Shown: one piece after another, positions 10,390 through 21,162 of the stretch | Layout: the number at the start of each line of letters is the position of its first letter | How positions within the stretch are numbered: the stretch's first letter is position 1 | DNA from: Diploscapter coronatus | Lineage: Eukaryota; Nematoda; Chromadorea; Rhabditida; Rhabditidae | Length of the DNA stretch: 64,000 bases | Direction of reading: 5' to 3' | Assembly: GCA_964036155.1 (NCBI GenBank) | Contig: OZ038422.1 | Coordinates: forward strand, 22,343,201-22,407,200 | Made by a program: the position numbers and the translations under genes | Notes under the pieces: generated by a model | Seen by the model: only the letters and a program-made list of their open reading frames with translations | What the model was told of the DNA's origin: nothing | Database searches by the model: none

Positions 10390-12734
10390 CACAGTCCTCT
10401 CCAGGAAAGTTACCTGAAGAAATTTAGTAAAGCGCATCGGGAAATTGAAGAACTGATTTTCATAAACGCACTACTATAAAATATGGAGATTTGGTATTGC
10501 GATATTTGTGCATTTTTGAAAATCAAATTCTTCTTCCGTTGCGATTAACTAAATTTCTTACCCGGCTGTCTAAATATAATCAATAAGTTATCCATTAGTT
10601 GAAAATTCAATCATTCATTATATCTTATTCTTTTTATATGTATTCGAGGCCTAGATTTATGTAGTGATCATGATTTGTGCTGATGCATGCGAATGCTCGA
10701 GATTCGTCGCGATCAACATAGGAGAATCTCGACTAAACCTTAACATTCGCGGCTTCAGCACGAGCCATGCCCACTGTTTCAATCCAGATCTCTAGAAGAA
10801 TCGAGGGTACTCTTGCTGTAGATTTTGATTCAATTATCCAATTAAAATCATGGTTTCAGAGAAACTTTTTTACTTACCCGCGGTCAGTATCCCAAAAGGT
10901 ACACACATATTCCTGGCCATCGCTGTTTTCCACACTCATTCCCTAAATTTGTTATAGATAAAAATACAGAGCGATGAAAAGTATGAAAACAAATATCCTT
11001 GAACTAATCATAGTAGGCAATCTGGAAATGTAGAACGATAAATCATAGGAACATACGAAATAATATGGTAAAAGATACTCTGCCCAACTCTACCCTCCCC
11101 TAACCCTTTCTTATTTTCGTATGTTTCTATCGTCCTACTTTCAAAATTGCCTATAAGTAGAATGATGACTCACAGTATCATCATCTGCGATTTTATGTAC
11201 ATCAATCCAAGGGACGAACCTAGTGTGAGACGACGCTGAAAAAGGAAAATAAATAGATGATTTTAATTATCCTGTTTAATTTTTGATAAAATTTAGTAAG
11301 AAATGGCTAGTTTCGACATAATTTGGATGAGTTTTACGTCAAATTGCATCTTTTAATAAATAGTAGGCAGAGTTTATTATTCGAATAATTTGGAAAGACT
11401 ACAGCAGAAGAGGTTCGCTTTACAAAGATGGTCATAGATTTACTTAGGATGATCATTTTAGAAGATCTAAAAAGCTTTGAGATCAGAATGACTTCGATGA
11501 TCAGACTGACATCAAATTTAAACGATAAAATCAACGTTGAAAATTGATTTGGCCTCTCTAACCATTAGCTTCCTTTGTGAATACAGTCTTATTAATGCTG
11601 CAGAATGAAAAAAACGCGCAATTTAGAAATCGAATGCTCCAAATTAATTTATACATTAATAAATTCTCATGAAATTCCTTACCATAATCCTGTAAGTCCA
11701 TGCCTTGCTGTTGACTGTAAAGCCTTGGTAGATGGCATTTTGGGCATAATCGCCTGCATTTCTCATTTGCTTTATCCCAAGTCCCCTCAGTACCAAAATA
11801 CTATAAAATCCTTGGTATTCACAGAGTGAAATTAAAACGAAAACGATATTCAACGATCACCTTATAGCATTTGCCGTTAACGAAATCCCAGCCAGCAGGA
11901 CATTGTGCAGCTGAAATTGTTGAATTTAGATTTGAGAAACGTGCCTTGCTTGGAGAAGGCATTTTCCTTTATTCTTTAATCACAATGAATTATCATTGAG
12001 GAAGAGTAAGATCATGCTATTTTTGAAAAACGATTTGGTCGTTTATTCATGCAAATTTGATGTTGATAGTTAAGTTCGGCTAAAAAGAAGTGATAATGCG
12101 TTCTTTGTAATTCACGCACCATTCCTACAAATTTGATATATGAATTTTAATCGAATTTAATGAATGAATATGCTCTCGGAACATATACAGTAGTTTTTCC
12201 AGAAAACAATGATTTCTCGAAAATAGTTAATGAAATTTATGGACTCAGGCAATCGATTTCCTCTTGAATTGATAATAAAATGGTTGGCTTGAAAAGTTGT
12301 TAAGACTTACCACATTTAGCTAATGGAGCTGAGTTTGCGAAACAAGGATCGGTTGTGGTTGTATTACCTAAAAACCAAAATTAAATATCAATTCTTAAGA
12401 AAATGATACGAGAATGTTACTCTCCAGTCAATTTTGACACTTTCGGCCTATAACTTTTTATCAAGCATTGGGCCGGAAGATTTTAGAACAAAAGTTGTTT
12501 ATCTCATCGAGACGAAGTGTTTGATATAGGCTTTGACCGGTTTTTATTTCTCTGGGCGAGTTTCGAATTTTCATTACAAATGAATAACAAACTTCTGGTC
12601 GCGGCTTCAATATCGGCAACCGTTTCATTGAAAGACGATTGCTGATAGTCACTTCCATTTTGAGGTCCATCATTATATTGAGCGGTACATTCCCACGGTA
12701 GGATGACCAAGATAGATATAAATTTGAGATCCAT
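10390..12734 (-). CDS. Secreted C-type lectin, left-arm copy, probably damaged at its 3' half
   Basis: Exons on the minus strand: 12578-12734 (signal peptide MDLKFISILVILPWECTA, then a Ser/Asn-rich N-terminus), 12311-12367, 11861-11910 (CPAGWDFVNGKCYK, the usual opening of a C-type lectin fold) and 11683-11800 (TWDKANEKC, then LPRLYSQQQGMDLQDY, the usual Cys and Q-rich helix end). These four keep phase. Farther on, homologous blocks near 11575-11600, 11175-11240, 10890-10925 (EYVCTFWDTDRG) and 10390-10415 (PGEDCGYV in one frame) are present, but the block at 11580 carries a net 5-nt difference from the right copy that shifts the frame, and the last block joins in the wrong phase. So the C-terminal half may be broken or use different splice sites. 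Proteins of this kind are secreted and often induced by microbes in nematodes; the ligand here is unknown. Confidence 0.62.
11014..11152. repeat. Foldback element inside the left lectin gene (mirror of 14784-14925)
   Basis: The ends GGCAATCTGGAAATGTAGAA and a near reverse complement ending in AAAATTGCC flank a centre with TCTACCCTCCCCTAACCC. The same element sits at the mirrored place in the right arm, so it was present before the arms were duplicated. Confidence 0.6.
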
Positions 12735-12909
12735 TTATTCTTAATAAGTCGTAATCTCAAATTGTAAAACTAAATCCAAATGAAAAATATCGACTCGATA
12801 GGTATAATTGCGTGAAATTCTGTGAGAGATGTAATGAAAATTAGAGCTATACACACTAAATCGTTCTAGCAAGTTTCAATCTGTTCGAGAGGACTAATCA
12901 AATAATACC

Positions 12910-13046
12910 AGGGGTGAGACGGAATCGAATTTGAAAAAATTCGAAGTCGGAATCGTAAATGAAATTTGAATTTTTCGCGAGACCAGAGTCGGAATCGCCC
13001 AAAAACGCCGGAATTCGCGGAGTCGGAACTTCCGTCTCACCCTTGG
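12910..13046. repeat. Small foldback element in the palindrome spacer
   Basis: The inverted ends GGGGTGAGACGGAA and TTCCGTCTCACCCTT lie between the two arms, with GTCGGAATCG motifs inside. It occupies the centre of symmetry of the large palindrome. Confidence 0.7.
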
Positions 13047-13370
13047 TGCGCAACGCACACCTCTCCACCACAAAAAAGGGTATGCCGAATAAATCGCATA
13101 AATTTCAATCATGATAAATCTGTCTGTATGAGTAATGACATATCGTTTTTCTTTAAAGAAATATTGCCATGATTGATTTCTTGATCTTTTTTTATAGTTT
13201 TGCTCGATTAATCCTCTCGAGCAGATTGAAAATTGCTAGAACGATTTAGTAGGTATAGTCCTAATTTTCATTGCATCTCTCACAGAATTTCACGCAATTA
13301 TACCTATCGAGTCGATATTTTTCATTTGGATTTAGTTTTACAATTTGAGATTACGACTTATTAAGAATAA

Positions 13371-15707
13371 ATGGATCTCAAATTTATATCTATCTTGGTC
13401 ATCCTACCGTGGGAATGTACCGCTCAATATAATGATGGACCTCAAAATGGAAGTGACTATCAGCAATCGTCTTTCAATGAAACGGTTGCCGATATTGAAG
13501 CCGCGACCAGAAGTTTGTTATTCATTTGTAATGAAAATTCGAAACTCGCCCAGAGAAATAAAAACCGGTCAAAGCCTATATCAAACACTTCGTCTCGATG
13601 AGATAAACAACTTTTGTTCTAAAATCTTCCGGCCCAATGCTTGATAAAAAGTTATAGGCCGAAAGTGTCAAAATTGACTGGAGAGTAACATTCTCGTATC
13701 ATTTTCTTGAAAATTGACATTAAATTTTGGTTTTTTAGGTAATCCTTGTGTCTCAACTCAAGCTCCATTAGCTGAATGTAGTAAGTCTTAACCATTCTTC
13801 AAGCCAACCATTTTATTGTCAATTCAAGAGGAAATCTATTGCCCGAGTTCATAAATTTCATAGACTTTTTCGGAGGAATCATTTTGTTTTCTGGAAAAAC
13901 TACTGTATATGTTCCGAGAGCATATTCATTCATTAAATTTGATTCAAATTCATACATCAAGTTTACATGAATAAACGACCAAATCGTTTTTTTTTTTCAA
14001 ATCTAAATTCAACAATTTCAGCTGCACAATGTCCTACTGGCTGGACTTATGTTGGCGGCAAATGTTATGCGGTGATCGTTGAATATCATTTTCGTTTTTA
14101 ATTTCGTTCTGTGAATAGCAAGGATTTTAGTCTTTTACTAATCTTCTGGCCAACTGGAACACAGCAGCTGCGAACTGCATGGGGTTATGCTCAACGTGCC
14201 ATCTACCAAGGCTTTACAGCCAACAGCAAGGCAAAGACTTGTATGCTTATGGTAAAGAATTTCATGAGAATTTATTAATGTATAAATTAATTTGGAACGT
14301 TCGACTTCTAAATTGCGTGTCTTTTTCATTCTGCAGCATTAATACTACTTACAAAGGAAGCTAATGGTTAGAGAGGCCAAATCAGTTTTCAACATTGATT
14401 TTAACGTTTAAATTTTATACCAATCTGATCATCGAAGTCATGCTGATCTCAAAACTTTTTAAATCTCCGAAAATGGTCTATTCTAAGTAAAACTATGACC
14501 ATCTTTGTAAAGCGAACCCTTCCTGTTGTAGCCTTCCCGAAGTTTTCGGACAATAAACTCAATCAGCCTACTATTTATTAAAAGATGCAATTTGACGTAA
14601 AACTCATCCAAATTATGTCGAAACTAGCCATTTCTTACTAAATTTTATCAAAAATTAAACAGGATAATTAAAATCACCTATTGATTGTCTCCTTTTTCAG
14701 CGTTGTCTCGCCCTGGCTCCCTCCCTTGGATTGATGTTTATAAAATCGCAGGCGATTCTACTGTAAGTCATAATTCTACTTATAGGCAATTTTGAAAGTA
14801 GGACGATAGAAACATACGAAAATAGTAAAGGGTTAGGGGAGGGTAGAGTTGGACAGAGCAACTTTTACCATATTATTTCGTATGTTCCTATGATTTATCG
14901 TTCTACATTTCCAGATTGCCTACTATGATTAGTTCAAGGATATTTGTTTTCATACTTTTCATCGCTCTGTATTTTTATCTATAACAAATTTAGGGAATGA
15001 GTGTGGAAAACAGCGATGGCCAGGAATATGTGTGTACCTTTTGGGATACTGACCGCGGGTAAGTAAAAAAGTTTCTCTGAAACCATGATTTTAATTGGAT
15101 AATTGAATCAAAATCTACAGCAAGAGTACCCTCGATTCTTCTAGAGATCTGGATTGAAACAGTGGGCATGGCTCGTGCTGAAGCCGCGAATGTTAAGGTT
15201 TAGTCGAGATTCTCCTATGTTGATCGCGACGAATCTCGAGCATTCGCATGCATCAGCACAAGTCATGATCACTACATAAATCCAACCCTCGAATACATAT
15301 AAAAAAAGAGTAAAATATAATGAATGATTGAACTTTCAACTAATGAATAATTATTAATTATATTTAGATATCCGCGTAAGAAATTTAGTTAATTGCAACA
15401 GAAGAAGAGTTTGATTTTCAAAAATGCACAAATATCGCAATGCCAAATTCCTATATTTTTTAGTAGTGCGTTTATGAAAATCAGTTCTTCAATTTCCCGA
15501 TGCACTTTACTAAATTCCTTCAGGTGGCGATTGTGGTCGTGTGAGTCATTTTTTAATCCATCTACTCTATTAGTATTTTTGTTATGAGTTTGTTTGTTTG
15601 TGCACGCTTATATCTATAGATGTGATTATCCAATTGAGATGGGGTTTGCACCAAAAGATGCAGAATTTTCCGGTGGTGTGCAACGTATAGGTTTTGTTTG
15701 GGTTTGA
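13371..15707 (+). CDS. Secreted C-type lectin, right-arm copy
   Basis: Exons 13371-13527, 13739-13780, 14022-14071, 14131-14251 and about 14337-14367 join in phase. They encode a signal peptide (MDLKFISILVILPWECTA), a Ser/Asn-rich stretch, CPTGWTYVGGKCYA, then NWNTAAANC and LPRLYSQQQGKDLYAY. Further exons at about 14701-14762 (PWIDVYKIAGDST) and 14994-15057 (EYVCTFWDTDRG) continue the lectin fold. The end is uncertain: a block at 15525-15541 (GGCGATTGTGGTCG, reading DCGR) and one at 15621-15707 starting CDYPIEMG look like the last disulfide region, but the phase at 15058 does not fit the first of them. It is divergently oriented to the left copy, with starts 637 nt apart. The promoter-proximal region is identical in both genes. 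Confidence 0.68.
14784..14925. repeat. Foldback element in a right lectin intron
   Basis: Mirror copy of the element at 11014-11152. The ends read GGCAATTTTGAAAGTAGGAC and the reverse complement of TTTCCAGATTGCC; the two halves CGTATGTTTC and GAAACATACG pair. Confidence 0.6.
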
Positions 15708-16068
15708 TGAGATAATTAGGTAATTATCCTTATTATATAAATGATTTCTCCTTTAGTGAGTTGATTTTCTTGAATTTTTATGGATGAAAAGGAACTTGAA
15801 ATTTTTTGCTAAATTTTAGAAAATAATACAAGTTAGCAAATTAGCGGGATGCTCAGGAGGGAAGAACTATGAAATTAAAAATTTTGATAGTGTGAGACTA
15901 TAATCATGAAAATGAGAAATGCAACAAATAAAATGTATGTTAATTTTAAAGAAAAATTGTTTTAGTGTCGGAGTTGTTGTGATGTTGGTGTTGTTTTGAT
16001 TTGGTATTGTCTTTGGCTTGATATTGTTTTGTTTTGCACTTTTGCGAAGCGGCTTCCCTTCGTCTAGT

Positions 16069-17046
16069 TTAAAACAGATTCTCTGTAATCCTCGAAACTG
16101 CCCGGACCAGAGATTTGAAATTCGTTTTGAAGGGGTATTTGAGTGTTTTCTATCTATATTCGACCTGAAAATCATAATTCTGGACCTTTTTCCGACATTT
16201 TCAACTTCGGATTCGGGTACCGGGGTCCGGGGGTCAAATTTCAAAAGTCATTCTTATATTCTAAAACCTATATCAGATTGTTTGCTTCGATGAGCTGAGT
16301 CGAATAGTGCAATATTTTTCAGATCTGACCTTCTTATCACAAGTTACGGCTAAAAGCAGTGCACAAGTGTCAGAAATACGGGATCCTTCATAGAAAAGTC
16401 AACTTTTCTCATTTCTTTCTGGATATTACCTCCCAGTTTTTTCATACAATAATCTGCGAGCCCTGCTCATTCTAATTAAATAAAAAAATCCGGAATTGGA
16501 TCGGGCCAATTGATCGAAAAAACGGTCCGAAGTCAAAACGGAAAACTCGGATTTTCGAAAATCCGATTTTTCTGGTTCAACTTTGGACCGTTTTTTCGCC
16601 CAATTGGTGTAACGCAATTCCGGATCTTTTTATTCGAGTAGAATGAGCAGGACTCACAAATTATTGTGTGAAAAAACTGAGAGGTAATACGCAGAAACAA
16701 ATGAGAAAAGTTGACTTTCCTATTGAGGATCCCGTATTTTTGACATTTTTGCACTGCTTTTAGCCGTAACTTGTGATAAGAAGGTTAAATTCGGGAAATA
16801 TTTGCACGATTCGACTCAGTTCACCGAGCCGAACAATCTAATATAAGTTTTGGGGTGTCAGACTGACTTTTGAAATTTGACCCTCGGACCCCGGTACCGA
16901 ACCTGGACGTGAAAACTCCGGGAAAAAGTCCCAAAATCGTGTTCTCCAGGTCGAATATAGATAGAAAACACTCAGAAACCCCTTCAGAAACGAATTTGGT
17001 ATCTCTGGTCCGGGCAGTTTCGAGAGTTACGGAGAATCTGTTTTAA
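16069..17046. mobile_element. 978-bp foldback element flanked by TTAA
   Basis: Two inverted halves of nearly 490 nt meet at ATTTTCGAAAAT near 16557. The outer ends are TTAAAACAGATTCTC and GAGAATCTGTTTTAA, so each end abuts a TTAA, as in piggyBac-type target duplications. It contains no long open frame and would need a transposase in trans. It is absent from the mirrored place in the left arm, so it inserted after the inverted duplication, unless the left copy was lost. Confidence 0.75.
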
Positions 17047-17554
17047 TAACAACTCAAATGCACGTTTTATAATGAATATTTTAGGTATGGACGAATGGAT
17101 TATGGAACGACATTCGTGTAAGATTAAGTTTAATCTGTGAAAATACGAATGCCGTAAATTCTCTAATAGAACCTTTTTTTTATTTTTGAGAGGTTGAAAA
17201 TTATAAACTCCAAGATGTCTATTACAGGTTTTACGGTATAAAATATTTTAGCTAGAAAATAACTAGAAAAATGGAAGGCAAGAGAAAACATGCATGATCA
17301 GATTTGGGAGATTTGACCCGATATTAGATTTATTTAAATTTTTAAGGAAATATCATTTTTGATTATTAAAGGCTCATGAAAATAGTTCAGAAACTCACGC
17401 ACCCTATAAAAAATTTCCTAAATCATATTCAATATTTAGTGCGACGCTAATCCAAGTTACTATGTCTGCGAAACGGACGAACGGCTTTCCGTGACATGTT
17501 GGCTATCCTTTCTTATCTGATATTTTGTTTTTCAAATGAAAACTGCATAACATC

Positions 17555-17613
17555 TACTCTTTGAAAAATGGAGAATTTTTTGTGCCAGGCCATTCTCCAT
17601 TTTCTCAAAGAAT
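17555..17613. repeat. Hairpin
   Basis: TCTTTGAAAAATGGAGAATT pairs with the reverse complement in CATTCTCCATTTTCTCAAAGA around a short loop. It lies between the palindrome and the next foldback element. Confidence 0.6.
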
Positions 17614-17618
17614 TGATG

Positions 17619-18015
17619 TTAAGAGTAAATGTCAGGGTCATTCAAAGTGGTGTGGAACAGGGGTCCACCGATTTGGCTGATTTTCACATATTTTAGTTTT
17701 TCATACTGATTCTCATGCTGCAATTCGTTTTTCGAAAAATTTGAATGGGCGGAGTTATGCTAATTTGTAGTTTTTCATGGGCTATTCTATAATGAAAATT
17801 GCGTTCGATTTGGTTCAGAAATAAGAAAGTTATGAATTTTTTCCTGAGGTCGGGTCTATCTAAACTTCAAGCTACCGTAATCCGCTAGTGATCGACTTTC
17901 GAACAATGATTATCACCATGATAATCAGCGTGAAAACTGAACAATATATATGAAAATCAGCCAAATCGACGGATCCCTGTTCTGCACCACTTTGAATAAT
18001 TCTGATATTCACTCT
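17619..18015. mobile_element. Foldback element at the right border of the palindrome
   Basis: AAGAGTAAATGTCAGGGTCA with TTCAAAGTGGTGTGGAACAG at the left end is mirrored by CTGCACCACTTTGAATAATT and ATTCACTCTT at the right end. The body GATTTGGCTGATTTTCACAT also pairs with ATGAAAATCAGCCAAATC. A degraded single-sided copy is at 9218-9310. Confidence 0.7.
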
Positions 18016-18114
18016 TAATACTGACAAACTTACGGAAAATTATGCTTTTAGATCTTATTTTTATCTTATATAGTTTATCAATTTCAGGCATAGGCTAATA
18101 GCGATGGACTAAAA

Positions 18115-19002
18115 AACTGTGGTAAGTCTTTTTACCTGATCAGAGCTATTATTTGCTTCGTACGAGTGGGCAGTTGAATCTACCTCGCTGTGCAATGTAC
18201 ACCTTCTCTTTCTGCCACTATCTTACGACTATTCCCTCTTTCTCCCGTTGGAAAGAGAATTGTCGTAAGGTAGAGTGCAAAGGGGAAACTGCTTACCCTT
18301 ATATCCACGATTTTTGTACAAAATTTAAATGGTGGATTTAGGAAAATGAACACCTCTGCTGCGATGGCCAAAGGAGGGTGAAGAAAATGTCTACTGCCCT
18401 TTGAATTGTTTCGTCTAATGTTCTAGTTTTAACGATACATTGCGTAGTCGCATATTTTAGATTTTATTATCTTTTTCTTAATATTCTTTTATTGCCTATA
18501 TTTAGGATTCACAAATACTACTTTATGCTAATTTTTCTAGCTTATTCGAGATTGAAATGTTAAAAAATAAAGGGGATTTATGTTGTTTGAATTTCTATCA
18601 GTTCACACTGCACGCACAGTCAGGTAAGCTTGTTAAGTGATGCATAATTGATAGATTCATCCAATTTTCAAGAAAAGGGTTAGAAATTTTGCTACTGCCG
18701 AGTGATCCACGGCAAAAACCACTTTTCATATTTGAACCAGCAGTGTAGGAATGCTTGTGTGTCACTGTCTAGAGCATGGCCTCAAGTTCGCCCCCGCTCC
18801 TATCCAAACCAAGGGGGTTAAGAAATATTGGTAGTGGATAAAGCCACATAAAATTAGTCTAACATCCTTCGGGTGTTGCACACAACAACAGTCTGTTCTC
18901 GGGACGGGCCACTAGTCCTGTGTGGCTAGGATAGCCCGTCTGTCTCGTTACAGGCTGAAAGTAGCCGACCCCCACCTAGTGGAGAATAAGGCTAGGAAAA
19001 AA
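18115..19002. repeat. Segmental duplication, copy 1
   Basis: About 890 nt, starting AAGTCTTTTTACCTGATCAG, matches 23757-24808 in the same orientation. Shared blocks include CTGTGCAATGTACACC, GTTTCGTCTAATGTTCTAG and the SINE-like end. Part of the first block (18122-18290) also occurs at 23053-23262, so that piece is present three times. Confidence 0.75.
18738..19002 (+). mobile_element. tRNA-derived SINE-like element, copy 1
   Basis: Homologous to 24540-24808 and to the inverted copy at 33384-33660. After a degenerate A-box region and GGCCTCAAGTTCGCC (B-box-like) comes a shared body with CCAAGGGGGTTAAGAAATAT and GGGACGGGCCACTAGTCCTG. The end AATAAGGCTAGG is followed by A-rich sequence. The A box is best preserved in the 33 kb copy. 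Confidence 0.6.
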
Positions 19003-19147
19003 TGTTCAATTTTCAATGAGAATAGAAAAAGTCCTGGATTAATTTTGTTTTGTATCATTTGATGTTTCGATTTCGTCATAAATTCTATTTTCCTAAAATG
19101 TTCATCATTTTCAATCATCAAATAATTTCATCACATTCAATCTTAAG

Positions 19148-19587
19148 GTGCAATTGATCGTGGAAGAACCGGAAGAACGATTCAAGTCGGAAACCACCAT
19201 GGAAGATCTCATCAACGTGAGCATTTTTAGGAATATTTTGAATATTCATCGTAAAATAGTTATTTTTCAACGGAAAATATTGAATATACTGTCGGGGAAA
19301 TGAATGGAAGTTTCTTCTCTTCTCATGGCTAATGCACAATGAGAAAAGGAGTGATAAAAGAAAGAACTTACTTGGAAAGGGGGAAAAGGGTACACTATGT
19401 TTTTCTCTCGTTTTTCTATCTTTCGCGGGATGAGACTTCCGTTCCGGATCCTTACAATAATTGATTTTCTAAAGCACAAAATAAAAGAAACTCGCTTATT
19501 TGCATGCTCATGAAGTAATTTCAGATGGTAACATCGACTCTGCCGCCCAAACCCATTCCTCCTGCGACTCCTTCTCGGACCACATAA
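19148..19587 (+). CDS. Last two exons of an unidentified gene
   Basis: Exon 19148-19216 encodes VQLIVEEPEERFKSETTMED and LIN, ends in a clean GTGAGC donor and joins in phase to 19525-19587, which encodes a Pro/Thr-rich C-terminus ending PPATPSRTT. The acceptor before 19148 (TCTTAAG) is weak and no upstream exon was found; the sequence before it is repeat-derived. It may be a remnant, or a gene whose first exons are hidden in the repeats. Confidence 0.4.
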
Positions 19588-20166
19588 AATTAGATCTTTA
19601 AATATTTATTCTGTTCTGTTTTCTGAAATATAAATTCTATCGAAATCGGTTGAACAAATTGGAAAAAGTTGTCTACAAAATTGATAAATTTGACAATTTG
19701 GCATGAAAATTAAAATAGTTCGAAATTTGTACTTTTAAAATTTACTCTACTTTTCAATCGATTGATAGCTGCAGAACTTTTTAAAATTTCCAACAGGACT
19801 TTCGCTAGAACCGTTGTTCGTGCGTCAATAACTGCATAATTTGCATAATTCTCTTCAATGCTAAAAATTCCCCCAAATTTTGCCCCTGGTATAGATCGAC
19901 ATCGACATTTGATTTTGAACAGGTGCAAATTTGAAATCGACTTCAGTATGTCCAAATGAAATCGTTACTTAAGCAACAATAATTAACAATAAGAATTAAC
20001 CGATATTCACAAATATAGATACATTCTCAGACACTATGAAATTACAATAATCATCAGTGTCGTTTATGCTTGAAAACTTTATAAGCATCGCTAGATTTTG
20101 AGGCTACAAATTTCATTATTGCTTTGAATTTCGAATTCTGCTTTTATTTTCCAATTTTTTAGCAGG

Positions 20167-20428
20167 ATGCCATATTTGGTCACTCCATCTGTAGCTCCAC
20201 TGGAAATATCTGAATGTGAAAGCGGATTGCTAAGTCAAATTAGTATCACCGGGTGAGAAAAATAATGAAAAGAATATACCTGAATACAAAACTCTTTATG
20301 AAGAATAAATAAACTTTAAAATCGAGAAATCAATATTTATTCAAGATTAAATCTATTACAGAAATGAGCATTCATATGTGAGAAAGCAATGCGGACAAAA
20401 TTCTCGTCGGAAAATATTCATCTTGTAA
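20167..20428 (+). CDS. Possible two-exon small protein
   Basis: Exons 20167-20252 and 20362-20428 give 50 residues starting MPYLVTPSVAPLEISECESG and ending in a basic C-terminus. Both splice sites are good (GTGAGA, TTACAG) and the phase fits. There is no signal peptide or domain. The ATG may not be the true start because a TTTTTTAG acceptor lies just before it. Confidence 0.33.
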
Positions 20429-21162
20429 GTATTGTATTTATGTTTTATCCATTCGATTAAAACTTAATAAATTTCCCCTTTCAATAAATCAATAGTTCTG
20501 ATTTTTTTTGCAAAAATCCCAGCAGAAAGAACTTTCGATCAAACAGTCGTTCGTGCGTCAGAAAACTAAAAACCATCAAATTTGCATAAATGATATTTCT
20601 CTAAGTTGTTGTCGCCATCGAAAGTTGAAAATAGCATAGGTTTCGACATAAAATGCTCTATGAACCTTATCAATGAAGGCAGAGCTCGCTCCCTTGACTC
20701 GATTATAAAAGGGGCCCGTTTCCCTGCGAAGATAGTCCATTTTACCTTTGAAATAATTTCATGATTTATCCATCGTGCTATTTGAGTTATCAATCAACTA
20801 GCGTTTCTTATCTCCAATCTCTGTTCTTGAATACTCTCTGATGAATAGCTAAGAGCTAAAGACTTTGGATACCTCCAATTCGAGCTTAACTTTCGCGATT
20901 CCCCATTCATCTTTCCATCAGAGCTTTCCCCTCTTATCAAGGCACCTCGAAATTCCCACTCATTTATTTTTGCTCCCGGCTTAGACAAATATTGTAATCG
21001 AAATCGTGCTCATACATACAACTTCTGATTTTTGACGGCAGCCTATCAATTAGTGATAATACGTCTTTTCAGTTTATCAATATATTTGCAGAACTAGCCC
21101 GTAGTTTCAAAACAGAATTATTTCATTAAAAATCTATCAGTCATAAATAAAACAATTTCAGA

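Larger units (their letters stand above)
9690..12900. repeat. Left arm of a large imperfect palindrome
   Basis: This segment is repeated in inverted orientation at about 13205-17540. In the inner part a left position x pairs with 26105 - x; farther out small indels and one large insertion shift the offset. About 430 nt (12399-12830 against 13275-13706) show no difference that I can see, while flanking parts on both sides differ at many sites. The arm holds a minus-strand C-type lectin gene. Confidence 0.93.
13205..17540. repeat. Right arm of the large imperfect palindrome
   Basis: Inverted copy of about 9690-12900. It is longer than the left arm because 15600-17046 has no counterpart there; most of that excess is the foldback element at 16069-17046. 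Beyond that insert, homology with the left arm resumes (the block after 17050 matches 10165 and below) and fades near 17540. Confidence 0.92.

Noticed and set aside
12461..13644. Identical 99-codon frames on opposite strands starting MRLRLIKNKW
   Set aside because: They lie in another frame over exon 1 of the lectin genes; the frame with the signal peptide and matching splice phase is the real one.
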